Shown: positions 11,060 through 24,367 of the stretch, one piece after another
Layout of the letters: every line of letters begins with the position of its first letter
How positions within the stretch are numbered: the stretch's first letter is position 1
Source of the DNA: Linepithema humile
Taxonomy: Eukaryota; Arthropoda; Insecta; Hymenoptera; Formicidae
Direction of reading: 5' to 3'
NCBI RefSeq assembly: GCF_040581485.1
Contig: NC_090134.1
Coordinates: forward strand, 3,596,001-3,660,000
Length of the DNA stretch: 64,000 nucleotides
Made by a program: the position numbers and the translations under genes
Notes under the pieces: generated by a model
Databases searched by the model: none
Seen by the model: only the letters and a program-made list of their open reading frames with translations
What the model was told of the DNA's origin: nothing

Positions 11060-14000
11060 CTGGAAGAAAATAATTCCTTCAGCACGCAAAATCTTTTCCT
11101 TCACATCAATCGATATAAACTCTGATTTAATGATGAAAATCAGAAAAGAAATTGGGACCTCGCGGCTCAATTAAGGACTTTCGATTTCTTTCGCCTAGAG
11201 ACTCTTCGATAAATATTTGCTGCGTGTCATTCATTAACTCTGAACGTGACACGTTGTGATGAGGTGTCCAATAAACTTTTATTACCTTTATATATCGCGT
11301 TCGTGCGTCGATAATCGCCTAATTAGGCCGAGCGTCAATGATTTTTTTATGTCGCATTCACATTATACTTCCCCTTTGATCTTACAATAACTTTTTTATT
11401 TGCAATATCATTGCTTTCAGCTCTAAACGCTTATGACTGGCCTTCCAACAATTATCGCACTTTACTAATTAATATCTTGTCACGCTGTGTCGCTAAACGC
11501 CGTTGTCACATTAATTAATTAAGTCAAACATTGATTAAGTGAGACATTAATTAGGTAAATGTTAGGAGAAGGCGTTCAGCAAACGATGACTATCGTTATA
11601 ATTATTATACAATAACATTACGAGAATGTAAATTGATAGAAATTAAAAGCAAGGAGATAGATTGAAATAAACTTTGAAAAAAAGTTTGCGTATATAAAAA
11701 TAAATACCGTTCGTCTGTACATCTGCATCGCGTACTACATTTTTAATTTATATTTTATCTTATTCGTGACAGCCGATAAATCGTGTGTAAGAACAACACG
11801 AATAACTGAACGAGCAAAGAACGAGCTATTAGCATGAGGTAATATATTTGTGGCAAAGGGCAAAAGATATAGGCGATGCGCGGGTGTGACAGGAAATTTT
11901 TGCTCGCGAAAAGAGCGCGTCCCGGATCGATGCCAGCGCTACCGTATTGAGCGACGATCGTATAATCAAGGGGATGCATTTGCGGCAGACATTTATCGCG
12001 GCTTTACCGCACCCTTCCGGATATCAGTCTCAAGGCCAACGAGAATCTTGTCGCTAATGCGAGGAAGGTCTTGTCTTTCTAACTATATCTGTGCTTCTTC
12101 GATAGCGATAAGAGCTGAAATTAGCGTAGCGGTAAGAATTTATTCCTTTTCTTTTTTTTTTTATTCCCGTACGTTGTTCTTACTTTAGGGATTGCTTTTA
12201 CGTAAAAGCCGAATCTATGAGTCAGTGTTTAGCATTTAATCCACTTTTCTCTTTAGATGCGAAATACAAGCTTTTGCTTAGTTTTTATTGCGACTATATC
12301 TTTTAATGCAAATCTATACACATAGCTGATACATAATTTACAAGCACGAGATGCCAAAAAGAACTGTTAACTCAATTTTAAATGTGTAACGTGCTTCTGT
12401 TAGCACGCATACTAATATTTATGTAAATAATGTTAATTTTCGCAAAATTTTATTTCAGAGTTTCGGAGTTCGGTTTAGTATTTTCAATTCACAATAAATG
12501 CTCGCCACTTGCAAATAGTCTTATTATAAGAATACAACGAGGATAATATATTTATCACACAATAATAAACTATTTTTTTTAATTTTGTGTTTTAATTTTT
12601 TTATCGTATCTTTTACAATATCAAACTTTTAATATCAATAAAATGCTAAATTTATGACAGCGCATGAAAGTTCTGGATGTCAAGGACGATCATATCCATA
12701 TCTTCTATCATATCTTTTTTCTTTTCCAAGAAGCGCTCTTGAGGGCGTATCATCGGCGATTTCCGTAATGTCACGCTGCTAATGTCAGTCGTGCAATTAT
12801 CCTGTTTACCAGAGAACCGTAACTCGGTCCCATGAGGAATCTCGTGCTATAAAAAGTCCTCGCGTGGAATCCTGGAGGTTTATTCGTATTCCCTTTCTCC
12901 GATATTCTCGTTACGACCCGACCAAATCTTACGCCTTGTCGGGCGCCTTCCCATATTTCACGCAAGGGTGGGTGCCAATTAATGTTGACGTCGCGTTAAT
13001 TCGGCGAATGTGTAACGTTACACTTGCGCTTGACACATGATTCACCCAAACTTATGTGGACAATCGGCTGCGTACATATGTGCTTCCTGTCATTGATTCA
13101 ATACAAAGCTCAAAATTTTAATATTTTTAACTCTTGCGTTAATGGCAAATAGATCATATATTTAATGTTACAAATAAAAAATATATTACATATATAGAAT
13201 GATAAATATGTTGTTAAATTTTATGCTATTCTATTATTTGTCATCTTTTTAATTAGTATTGCGGATTTGATAACAAACTTTAATGATATATGAAAGAGCA
13301 TAGAATTATTTTTAGAAAACTCATTATTAAATTATGATAATATATCTTATAACATGTATCCGGTTTATTTTATGATTCCATAACATCAAACAGGAACTTT
13401 ACTTTCGCAAACGTATCAGATGTGCCCATTATCGATACGGTAAATTAATTTTACAAGTAGGAGGCGTAACGCGTGGAATAAAACGCGCGATAAATTCCAC
13501 GTAAAATTCTTTTTTTATAGAGGTAAGAGACGCTGAGAACGTGCAAAGAAAAAAAAATGTGAAAGTCGACTGTCACGATGCAAAAAAAAAGAGTGAAAAA
13601 TGCGACCATGCTGTCGTCTTATAAGAAAAAGGAGACACAAAAACATCTTTAATGTTATAATAAAATTCTGGCCTGACAATTATAGCTTATAATTATGATA
13701 AATTTATAGTTAATTTATAATATTTAAAAAAATTATTTCTCCAAAATATTAGCCAAAGTTGTGTGCAAAATTAGCGATAAGAGAGTTCTGGTACATCTTA
13801 TATAAAAGAAGAACGATAAGAAAAAGTAACAATAAGAAAAAGTAAAAGGGCACGCACGTGTGTGTGCTTGATGAAATCTGGTTCGCAAGCAGACATAGCA
13901 ACGCGAAAAATCAACTTCGTTAACCTACAAAGCCCAACATAAATCATTCGACCAAGTTTAACTTGGCGCAGCTTTCTCACCATTTTACATCGTAAAACAG

Positions 14001-14352
14001 CCGCTGGGAAACTATTAGAGGCTCCGCCTAATTGATACTAACGGCGACTAATTGCGTTCGCGTCGTGTTCACTGACCATTAGAACATTAACGTTTTCTTA
14101 AAAGGATAATAATGACTGGATCTTTCGTAAATTCAGTTTTGAGTTATCAAAATCAAAACTTGATTTGATTTTAGTAGAATATCTCCAAAAAATTGTTTTA
14201 ATTTTTTTCTCGAATATTGAAAAGTTTTTATTTACAAAATTTATTTTTAAAAAAATTTCCGAATTGTGTGAGAAAAAAATGTATTTTTTCAACTAGCAAG
14301 TACACTCGTTTCGTACAAATCACGTACATCATCAACCGCCACATGCAATTAC
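11060..14352 (-). other. Lmpt intron segment
   Basis: AT-rich sequence between the PET exon and the candidate exon at 14353. It holds the second copy of the 38-bp repeat (12297-12334). Some moderately GC-rich sequence at 11.85-12.1 and 12.75-12.95 kb shows only unremarkable short frames. A weak hairpin at about 13470-13502 pairs GTGGAAT with ATTCCAC. I see no other coding signal. Confidence 0.6.
12297..12334. repeat. 38-bp dispersed repeat, copy 2
   Basis: Direct-orientation partner of 10801-10838 with two substitutions. It lies in non-coding sequence. Confidence 0.7.
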
Positions 14353-14861
14353 CTAACGATCAGCTCAAACAGCTCGAACTGGTCGAACACCTTGCAGTAG
14401 AGGTGCAAAACCCGGACGCAGGCCCACTTCATGCCAGGCCACGGGGCCAGACTGAGATCCAGACCGTCCTCGAGAGGACATTTGCCGATCGCCATGCCCC
14501 GCCGAAGCTCCGCACCGGTGATGGTCGGGAATCGATTTCTCCGATCTAGCATCGGATTCCGCCTGCGCGTCTGCAACGGCTCCGTGGAGCCGGAAATAAG
14601 GCCCCGCTTGATCTCCGCGCCGGACAGAGTAGGATAACGCTCCCGTCGATCCAGAGACGCGGTCTTCCGGTAGAAGTCCTTCTCGGAGACGGACGGGCAT
14701 CTGGTACGCAGGGATTCGTGAAGGGGAGGGCTCATGGGTCGCTTCTTCGGTTCCGGTATACGGACGCGGACGCCCTGCGGCTCGGCGCCCGGCGTCGGCA
14801 CGCATGACACCCGCACCTCCATCTTCGGGCTGTCCTGACTCCCGGGTCCTTTCGGGCTCAT
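14353..14861 (-). CDS. Candidate alternative exon with duplicated DRR/GAE motif
   Basis: Open frame of 169 codons plus two bases, from an ATG with A at -3 to a strong donor GTTAG|gtaattg. If it is not spliced there, the frame stops at the TAA just after. The frame is open back to a TAA at 15017 without another ATG. GTG at 14978 is the far limit, so an upstream acceptor is possible, but none has a good pyrimidine tract. Third codon positions are strongly G/C, unlike the AT-rich surroundings, which supports real coding. Residues 70-91 and 105-126 are two copies of LDRRxR[YF]PT followed by GAE[IL][KR]RG. The end, FDQFELFELIVR, in phase 2, could join KNCASCKC of the PET exon. I do not recognise the family. 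It could be an alternative Limpet N-terminus or a nested gene. Confidence 0.6.
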
Positions 14862-14978
14862 CCTCGTCGGGCCCGTGCCCGGCTCCGACAGCAAAGTCGG
14901 CGTCGTGTGACGCCTCCGCAGCCGCTCGTTCAGGATGCCGACTCGACGCCCGACATTGCGTTTTCCGCAATTTCTCAC

Positions 14979-17900
14979 GTTGTCGTCTCCGTCTTCGAAA
15001 ATACTCTTCCGGAATTAAAGTTCACCTTGATTTGTCACGATTAATCGATTTGCACTGTCTTTCAGGTAATGGCAGGGTAGTTTATTATAGTACGAAAGAT
15101 TGTGCCTGCTTCGCCCGACATCGGGAAAGTAACTCGATTATTTTTCTTCACATTTTAATGGAAGATTTAGACATCGAGGTAATTGTTGTTAAAAATGCAG
15201 CGACAATCGTACATCTGAAGAAAACGAATTAATCGCTGGAGAATGATATACTATTTAACAAAACAAAAAAAATCGACGCGATGAAGTAATTCCAGGTTCG
15301 TGAAATTTGGCATGTAGATATCTTGTGGCTAAGTACGCAAAACCTATATTTTCTTGAATAAGTGGGTTTTGTGTGTACTGTGATAATGTTATCATTCCTT
15401 TATCTCGTCATCAACGTAACACATGCAAAGTTTCACTGGATAATGAGACTTGCTTTGAAATACGTCGATATTTTACGTCAAACAATGTAAAGTTCAATTA
15501 TTAATCATAAACTTGGCAATGTATTCTGTATGATGCATTTGCATTCTCTAAGATTTATAATTTTTTATTTATAGTTGTAATATGCTTTTCAACATAAATC
15601 CTGCACCTATTTCCGGATTAATCGTGATCGTTACGTCGATATCTCAGCGATACCGCGCGAATTAAAGCGGTCAACCGCTTCATAAATTCTACGAAGAAAG
15701 TGAAAGCAACGGAATAATGCATGCGCATGATCTCGATATAGAATATCACCATTGTTGAGAATATTCGAACACACCTATCAAACGTGTTTCGTACAAGATA
15801 ATCTGATTTATCTCTCCGCGTTAAACGGGACGTCACAACGCAAACACCGCGGTGTCATACATCGTGAGCGTAGTTTATAATTTAGGCAAATCGATATTCG
15901 CGGTTTATTTTATGATCGGCGGCGAGTGGGTGCTGGCTGTCTTCGCGAAAATAATTGCAGCGCACTATGCGTCCGTCGTACCGAAGATGCACGATGGGAC
16001 GAGCGGAAAGCAGGCGCACACTCGTTCGCTTGCTCGCGCACGCACCTACATATCGTTGAATTTATTTTCATTGCGGAAATCGCTGCGATTCACAGTCGTC
16101 CGGTTATTTATAGTGGGGAAAGATCGTCGGCCCCTCGTCCCGCCCGAACGCGTGGCGAAAAAGGATCCAGAGAAGCAGAGATCGAATCCCCCTCGACATC
16201 AAAGACGAATATCGTCAGTCACGAGGCTGACTACCAGCCAAGTTAATAACTAGTCGTTTATTTGATGTTTCGAGGGTAGCCTCGTTTGATCGGTTACATC
16301 TTCTCGCCCTTTCTTCTCTCTCTTTTTCTCCATGTGTAACTGAAACGCGCGTTTCCGATCGACCGATTCGATGGAGTATACTGGATCACGTTACGAATGG
16401 GAAATGACTCGACGGTTAACAATCTTGAAATCTGAATCTAATTTTTTTTCTTCCATTTTTGGATATATCATATTTTTGAATCTAATATTTTCTTTATTAA
16501 TTCCTAATATATATTTTTTTATATCTTTAGATCTACAATTTTTTTTACTTACTCGTAATTCATATTATTTACAATTATTGTTTTCAAAATACTTGTTATT
16601 ACTTTTTTCAGAGCTATTATTTTTACAACCAGTGCGCAAGAAGTAATGAGTTCGTGCAAAAACTAATGTGATATAGCAAGAAGAGGAATTAATTTATTCG
16701 ATCTTTAATATTGCGTTCTACAAATCATTTGCCTTTCAAAGAAACGTTTAATTTTTTTCCCGATATCTAATGCGCGTGTATTATCATATACAGCTGCGCG
16801 TTGAGCACTTATGTCATTTCGAGTAAATCTCAAGAACGCATGCCGTCAGTTTATATTGCTAATCTTTCGATCGATACACGCGATCTACTCCGTCTTCTAT
16901 CAAGGTGGAGGACGTGTTCACAATCATACGTGAATACCGAAGAGTGCTGTACGCTGTCCGGCTGGCGGATTATCCCGATAAATCTGACGTTATAGATAGC
17001 GGAATGAAAGAGCGCGATTGACTTCTCGTATCACCCCACTTTGATTGGTCCGAAAAGCAACGACGGAAATCTTTAAACCCTAACAAAATGTCTTCGCATG
17101 TTGTAGCAAAAGTGCATATCATTGTATATCGTTAACTGTTCACTCTTCGCGAGCTTACATTAAACTAAACTCAATATATTCAAGATAAATCGTAATTGTT
17201 ATTCAAATATATTTTGCATTGCTAGAAATGGTAATATATAAATATTTAATAATCGTTCATTCATCGGAATTAGTTTGAATCGCAGTTTTTCGAATTTCGT
17301 AAAAAAAATATTTGCGGGACTGACGGTCACGCGTGGTTTTTCGAGGATTCGGTTGCAGAAATGCAAACGAAAGAATGCGATCTTTCGATGTTGACATCTT
17401 ACGTGATTCATGGAAATGCCTTAATACGAATCGCTATTTTTGCGCAATTCTGTTGCGCGCGCTGAATAAAACATACCGATCGGCATTGATGAAAGCTGTA
17501 TAAAGAGAACTGACGTAAGTGAGAGAAGGCGGCGGTTCTACATGAAGCGCAACGATTAAATTAACGGATTACTATAATCGAGAGCAATGAATACGAGTCC
17601 AATAGAACACGTCTTTCCGTCTCGGAAACGGCTTTACCTGGAAAGCAGCTATTTCGCCGGTAGGTGAATCATCACGGTAGAGAGGGTGTTCGTTAGTCAG
17701 TCGCAGATTAGGTCTGCCAAGAGTAAAATCTAAATCTAGGACTCCTCGTGAATCTTGACGTACGTGTGGAACAATAATTGTTATTATATACTCCGCGAAA
17801 TGCATCGCGCGTCGAAAGCGGCAAACTGTGCTTCGAGAAAAGAAGCTTCTACTTCCCGCGGAGAGAAAAAATTCTGTACAAAATTATATTTAATTACATA

Positions 17901-20900
17901 CGGAAATATATAAGATGACGTAGAATTCAGTCGGGTAGATATTTCAAAGCGGATAAAAAAAGAAAGGGCGAAGCTCTCGTGGCGCGGTAAATCCTCGTAG
18001 ATCGCTCGATATGGATAGTAGTGTGTAAATCGCTTGAACCACTGACAGGTGTCATGCGGAAGAAGGCAGACGTCCGGAAGCTTTCGGCTTAGCACAACAT
18101 CTCGCCGACATGCCGAGCGGGAATCGGAGACCGCGCTAATAGCTATTAATTAGATAAATGTACGCTATATTAAGCGTGGGTAATAGTCGTCGTCGGAAAT
18201 AGACGCAATAACGCACGATACAACGCAGCTTCTCGCGTCCCTCACGAAATCTCCCGAGCGTTCTCATAAAATAAAAGTAAGCCACAACTCGCAGTTGTCT
18301 GGCCATACGCGTTTTTTTCACTTCTACTGTATTTAGGTACAATTACACATAAAAAAGAACTGTGACGATGTAATATCAAAACGATTGTGATGGTGAGATA
18401 AATGCGAATTTTATTTTTGATTAATTTTTTATAATGTAATAATAATGATTCTATCACATCGTAAAATACTATAGCATCAGATTTATCAATTTCTTCTACT
18501 TGTACTGATTGATTCTATTTTTCACTCATTAATTTTATATAAAGAGTTGTAAATGAATTACTACTCATCGAAATACTATTGTATTATTGTATTGGATTTA
18601 TTTATTTTTATATATTTGTATCTTTTTATGTCAATAAATCATATCATGTTAAATGATAATCCCGAGAAAATGTGTGTAAAAGTTAATAAAAAGATATATT
18701 TTATATTCTAATAGAGTTACAATAGAGTTGAAAAGAAGATAAATTTTGTATTTTTTTAAGATTTAATTCTTTATCAAAATAACTTTAAGCGATTTAAAAA
18801 TATTTAAGCATCTAAATTGATAGACATTGATCAACATTGTTCTGAATCATATGACATGATCCATAACTCAAATCAAATGTGTTGATTAGTATGCACACAT
18901 ATTCTTTCAGACATCTTTTAAGACGCAATTATACCATAAAATAATGCAATTTCCACGATTACGTTTCCCGCCTATCTGCCGCTATAAATCTCGGCGATCC
19001 CGACGCGTATAAAACAACGCCTTCTTTAACGTCACTGTCATTTTCTTCGGAGACGTCGATCGTGATATAACTATCTTTCCGACACCGCAAACGCGGAAAA
19101 ATCGTGCCCGGCGACGTGAATCTTAAAGAAACGCAATGAGATTACGACACGCGCCACGTAAGAGTGCATCCGCAAGAAGAGCGTACTTCAAACTGGCGCC
19201 ATGCGGTTCGACGACGACGGTAGGTGTGTACCTATAGTTAATACCGGGTGGCCACGAGAAATAGCGTGCCGTCAGGATGGCGCAGGCGCGACTCTGCTCG
19301 TATCTGTCGCTCGTAATGAAAAGCTCGAGCAAAGCTCCCACCTTGCGCTTGGGCGAGTTGCAAGGTAACCTGCAAGCCTCGATCCGATGTTTCCGAGTGA
19401 CTTGGAACATTTGGCGCAAATGAGACTCGTTTGTCTGACGAGACGACGTGTCGAGCAGAAGGGAATCGCGCAGGATGACGAGGCAACGTCCACTGCATTA
19501 TGCATTCTTCTCCTCATAATACGGAAACGTCTGATCCTTTTCCGATTTAGTTCAGCGAGCAGTCCCCGATAATTCAACAGGCAGTGAAGATTCAATGCAT
19601 TCAATGTAATAATAGGATAAATTGAAAAAGTATCTCACGTTCTTTTCGATTGCTAAGAAGTTACGATTTCTTCAGAAGGTTCGTAAATTACTTGAGTCAG
19701 CTTAATAAAATTAATTCTAGTGCAAAACATCGTGCAAATGCGTTGCAAACTGCTTGTATACTTTTAATGTATTTTTCTAGATAATTTTTAAATATTTTAT
19801 TTAGTTAATTTTCACGTATTTGCGCGTATTATAAGTAAACAATGCAAGACCGATTGTATCGAAACTAAATTCATCATATATCATCCGCGATGGAAAAGTT
19901 AAATCGCAGATGAAGGACGGTGATACGAGTAATTTGTATTCTAACAAGGATCGTGTTGCAAAGCGTTTAGCGCCAATTCCGACTAGTGTCGGGCATGTAA
20001 GTTGCCATGTAAAATGACACTACGGCATTTCACTCTGCTTGTTAAAGACGCGCGTTTTCGATTTACGCGCTCACGATGTGAACGCACATTTTCAACGGCA
20101 TGAAATTTTGTGTTTTTTCTATATGCCGCGAATGGATAGTAAAAAATCTCTTTTTGCTGTTATTATAGTGTTTAAATGTTTTAAAGTATGTGAGAGTATT
20201 ACTACGTGGTGCGAAACGTATATTTAACGAAAAGTTGCCTTACCCTATTTGCAAAATATGTAATTTGCACGTCGCTTTTACGTATGCAAACTACATTGTA
20301 GTCGGTGTTTAACTTCAAATCGTGTTCATCGTAAAGCGCGTTATTCGCGAGTGAGGAACATTTTGCAATATTTCACGTTCATAGAAAAAAATCAAGCGCC
20401 TCTTTTATGACGGAAAGCGGCAAGATCCGGAAGTTGAATTTACGGTAATCCATGCTTTCATGCCATTAATTTGTATGATTCCGCGCGAATAGTTGATCGT
20501 CTTAGCACTCATAGTGACTTTAATTACCATCGTTTCGCTAATTTGCCGCAAATCGTTTCACACGTCGGAGAAAGACCGTGATATTGCGACGCACCTTTCA
20601 CTGCCGCCGCCACTTTAATCGTAAAGGATTTTACTATCTTTAAAATAACGCGTAAAGCCCAGGCGCGCTTACGAGGGAGAGCATCCGTCGTCACGCCTTG
20701 TCAGGACTAATTAAAAGATTATTACAGAGGAAAAGTTTTATGCAGTCAAGACTAATCATCAAATTCTGAAATAATATAATTTACCTACGCTTTTTTATTC
20801 AACTTTTTTTTCTTTTTTTTCTTCAGATCTTTGTGATTTAACGTAGTCTTCTTTCTCAGTAACTTTCTCAGTAATTTTCTTCTCAGTGGGAGTCTCCTCA

Positions 20901-23900
20901 GTACCGTTAACAGTGACAATAACTCCGCGGATTTTCCGGAACGCGGGACACAATTGCGAAGAAACGTGTGAAAATTAATGGTTACGCTAACACAATCGCG
21001 AGAGACACCCAGGAAACTTAATTGGCAGGTGCACGTTAACGAGTGCGCGCGTAATTATAGACTTCGCACAAAATGGGTCCGTACATTGCACTAGACAAGC
21101 ATATACTAAACTCTGAACATCGAAATTGTCTCATTATCCGCGTTGAAAATAAACCCTGATGTGAATATTAAGATCGCGATTAGCCGGTGGCGGGATTAAT
21201 ATTCGATTCGAGTGCTGAATCTTGACATTCAAGCAATTAAATTTTAATAGATTTAGTATTTTTCTCTGATGCTACACAATATTTTCGTAAATATGTATAG
21301 ACATCTAAAATGCAACTTGTATAACGGATACCTGAGTTCTTCTCACAGTGCGTTGTTTAAGAACTAACTGGATTTCGCGTAATTCAAGCAAGCATAACGG
21401 CGGCCTTTCAGCGTAGCGCTACATTGACTATGTTTTCGTGATAAATGGCGGCCGTGCTGCGGGCCATGCGCTCAAAAATTTGCGTCACATTCGTCGGGAG
21501 GACGTTTGAGCATTTAATTCGTTCGGGTTTATGTAAGGAACCGTTGATAAGTAAACCCGGTGCGAGCGCATTAGCCGTCCCACCAAGTTGCGGCATAGCT
21601 GCGTAGTTCCGCCGACACGAGTCTGTGACATAACTTGACAAGATTTTGGCAGACTCGCTTTTTCGGCCAACGAAGGCAAACTCTCTCTTTCTCTTTCTTT
21701 CTCGATCTGGCCTGTGAACGAGGCGTCTCTCTCTCTTTCTCTCTTTGAATTTGGACGCCGTTAGCCGATGTACAAGATTTACGAGACACATGACATGTGC
21801 TCGGAGGTAATCCAAGTAGTATTAACAATGATATAGCGGTAACAGCTAAATTATAATAATCAGTTTTTCATCGAAAAAGAGCGCACTTTCCTTCCAAATT
21901 TTATTTCATATTTTTGTAATTATTTGGAATACTTTCTTTCCATATTACTTTTGTTAATTTTGTAATTATTTTAGTGTATAGCGCGTTAAGAAACATTACA
22001 AATTTAAAAGTCATTTTTTGATAATATATTGCACATATTTTAGATGTTTTCTCTTTGAAAAACAGGGAAAAATAAATCTTACCTAACTTTTAAAATTTAT
22101 TTGCAATGGCTGCAGATGTGAATTATCAATATAGCACTTTCATTCACCGTTCGTTTGATTTATCTCACTGTAATTTCACAAGCGCACCTTTCCGATATTC
22201 AACCGTCGCGAAAATTTTCCATTATTTGGTTGTTTGTTATCTTTTTCCGTGGTTTCTCGGCGAAAAATATGACGAGCTTCGATAGGATCGAAAATCAAAC
22301 CACGATCCACCGAGAACCGGACTTGCCGGATCACCTTGGCAATGAGTCCGTAACTTATTCTGGTTCACGAACACGCGAAGATTTATCTTCCGAGACTTTG
22401 ACGTCGCGCTGCGTGTGGTGGGTGAGCGACGGCTAACTCTCCTAGTAAGACTTGGAACGCACGACGTACTGTGACTTTGTTCTAGCTGGCCCCCCTTCAA
22501 ATAGTAGTTTAATTACTAATTAACCGCTCTATTTAGCACGACCGCGCTGTAACCGCATAGTTCGCAGTTATTTCCGCCCACGATTCACGAGGACATATTT
22601 GCAAATTTTATGTTTGACACGTATGTTTATTATTTAGTGAAAATTGTGAGGAACTATGTCAAATTTAGAGTAAATTTAATAATGTATGGGCAAAGAGAAG
22701 TTCAGTAAATTTTTAGCAAAAAGATTATACGAAAAATATTAATACGATATCTTTTCATCCTTTTAACACTTCAATTCCGAAAAAACTATTTTTAACGCAC
22801 ACGCTATATTTCTATGCATATTTCATAAGCTTTTATCCGACTGCATATTGAATTTTGAAACTCGTAATTAATTAACTCTTATTATTATGATAATATATAT
22901 ATATAATGTTTTCACATATTTGCAATTTATATTAAATCATCGAAGTGAGAAATTAATGCGTTTAGAGATAATTAAGACGTTTGCTTCGTGTTTTGAAAAT
23001 TTTGCTTTCACTGCCAAGAGAACGAAATAATTGGGAATGCATTTGAAGATGTGCCAACTAAATGCGCGATCGAGTAAAATACGACTCGCTTGTATTTTTT
23101 ATTAATTGAAAGCTCGAAGGTTGGTGATTCAGCTCGACTATCGCGTGGCGATATTTCGCCTATCACATCCGTCGACAAGTGGATGTCCTGTTGATCAAAG
23201 CGGCCTTTGTATCGTTTCCCTAACGAAGACACACGCGATGGCGCCGTGTGAATTTATGGTCGCTCGTGGTGGTCTTACAATCATGGACCCGCGAACAAAT
23301 TAGTCGGTCGACCGATCGCATAAATCCGAGGAGCCGCACATGATGAGAAATTCGAAGACTTCCGCTCCTTCCACTCTTATCGTCACCGTTCGTCAATAAA
23401 TCACTGTGCGTATTCATGAACCGTGAAAAGCGGACGGGTTACTGGGTCCCTCGGGTTTCTGCCGACACCCAGTATAATGAGGAGGTTTCATTAATGGCCT
23501 CATTAAATCAACGAAAGGACGTACATCCGCATCTTTATGCGTGAGTGGTCGATATCTCGTTTTCTTTCGCGACGATAATTCATCTCGACAGTCGCCGTCG
23601 TTGTCGCCTCTGCTGTCAATCGACTCGACAAGTTGTTACGCGGCGCGTATAATTTGTTATGCACTCTTCCTTGTATTGATCGTACAAGATTCGAACGAGA
23701 TTTGATTAATCTCTAATTAATTGCACTGTCTATATAATGCGCTGTTATAAATTTATATTTATTGACAATTGAAATTTGTATTTATATTTGTTGATTATTA
23801 TGTATTTAATGTAAATAAGTAACTTTTGTATATGCTTTATGCAAAATTATTCTCGTTTTATTCTCTTAAAATAATGGCTAATTATGAATATATTCATTAT

Positions 23901-24140
23901 GAATTGTATATTCACTCGAAAATAAAACTTGTTAAAAATTCAGCATTGTACAAACAATTCTTTGATTTATACTTTACAGAATTTTCGAATTCAGTTTTGC
24001 ATGCCACGATAAACAAATTGCAACATGCATCCTCGCGCGAGCATGCATGATGCGATGCGCGATAATAAAAAATAAAAAATTTTTTACGATGGTACAAGAT
24101 ACAAAGCTTTGCATATTTCTAATTTACCATAAATTCTTAC
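14979..24140 (-). other. Lmpt intron segment
   Basis: Long AT-rich intron with no confirmed exon. CpG-richer patches lie at about 15.9-16.2, 19.1-19.5 and 21.4-21.8 kb. At 19.1-19.6 kb three overlapping minus-strand frames are open, and I cannot choose a coding one. A pyrimidine-rich run with CT repeats lies at about 21676-21745. Confidence 0.5.
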
Positions 24141-24367
24141 ACGTTGCGATATCTGTTGTATGAATCCTCGCACGTGCAGCGATCAAGCTCCACAGCGTTT
24201 TGTGGCTCAACCGGAGGGACGCCGATCGGCGATGCCCCTCCAAGGGAGGAGGACCTACGAGGGCCGCGTCTTCTCATCGCGAGGTTTCGCTCGCGCGAAG
24301 GGAACGGCGGCGTTTTCTTCTTCATTTCCGTCACTTCTTTCACCGAGAGCCCGTCGTCCCAAACCAT
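24141..24367 (-). CDS. Candidate alternative first coding exon
   Basis: Seventy-five codons plus two bases, from ATGG (an in-frame TGA lies four codons upstream) to a strong donor CGCAACGT|gtaagaat. The translation starts MVWDDGLSVKEV and contains a basic, serine-rich segment RRRGPRRSSSLGG, resembling a basophilic-kinase substrate site, then ends in CTCEDSYNRYRN. Third positions lean G/C against an AT-rich background, although the opposite strand is also open here. The exon ends in phase 2, matching the start of the PET exon at 11059. I do not recognise the protein. It may be an alternative Limpet first exon, a small nested gene, or a chance frame in a GC-rich patch. Confidence 0.4.

Noticed and set aside
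14365..14970. A second 201-codon minus-strand frame in the 14.4-15.0 kb exon
   Set aside because: The other frame contains the internal protein repeat and better third-position bias, so this one is a shadow.
16180..16195. ATCGAATCCCC, resembling a tRNA T-loop
   Set aside because: There is no GTTC box, acceptor stem or A-box at the right distance.
19123..19604. Three overlapping minus-strand frames (86-110 codons), one containing KRVSFAP, resembling a PP1-docking motif
   Set aside because: All three are open together, no splice sites frame any one cleanly, and a four-residue docking match is not evidence.
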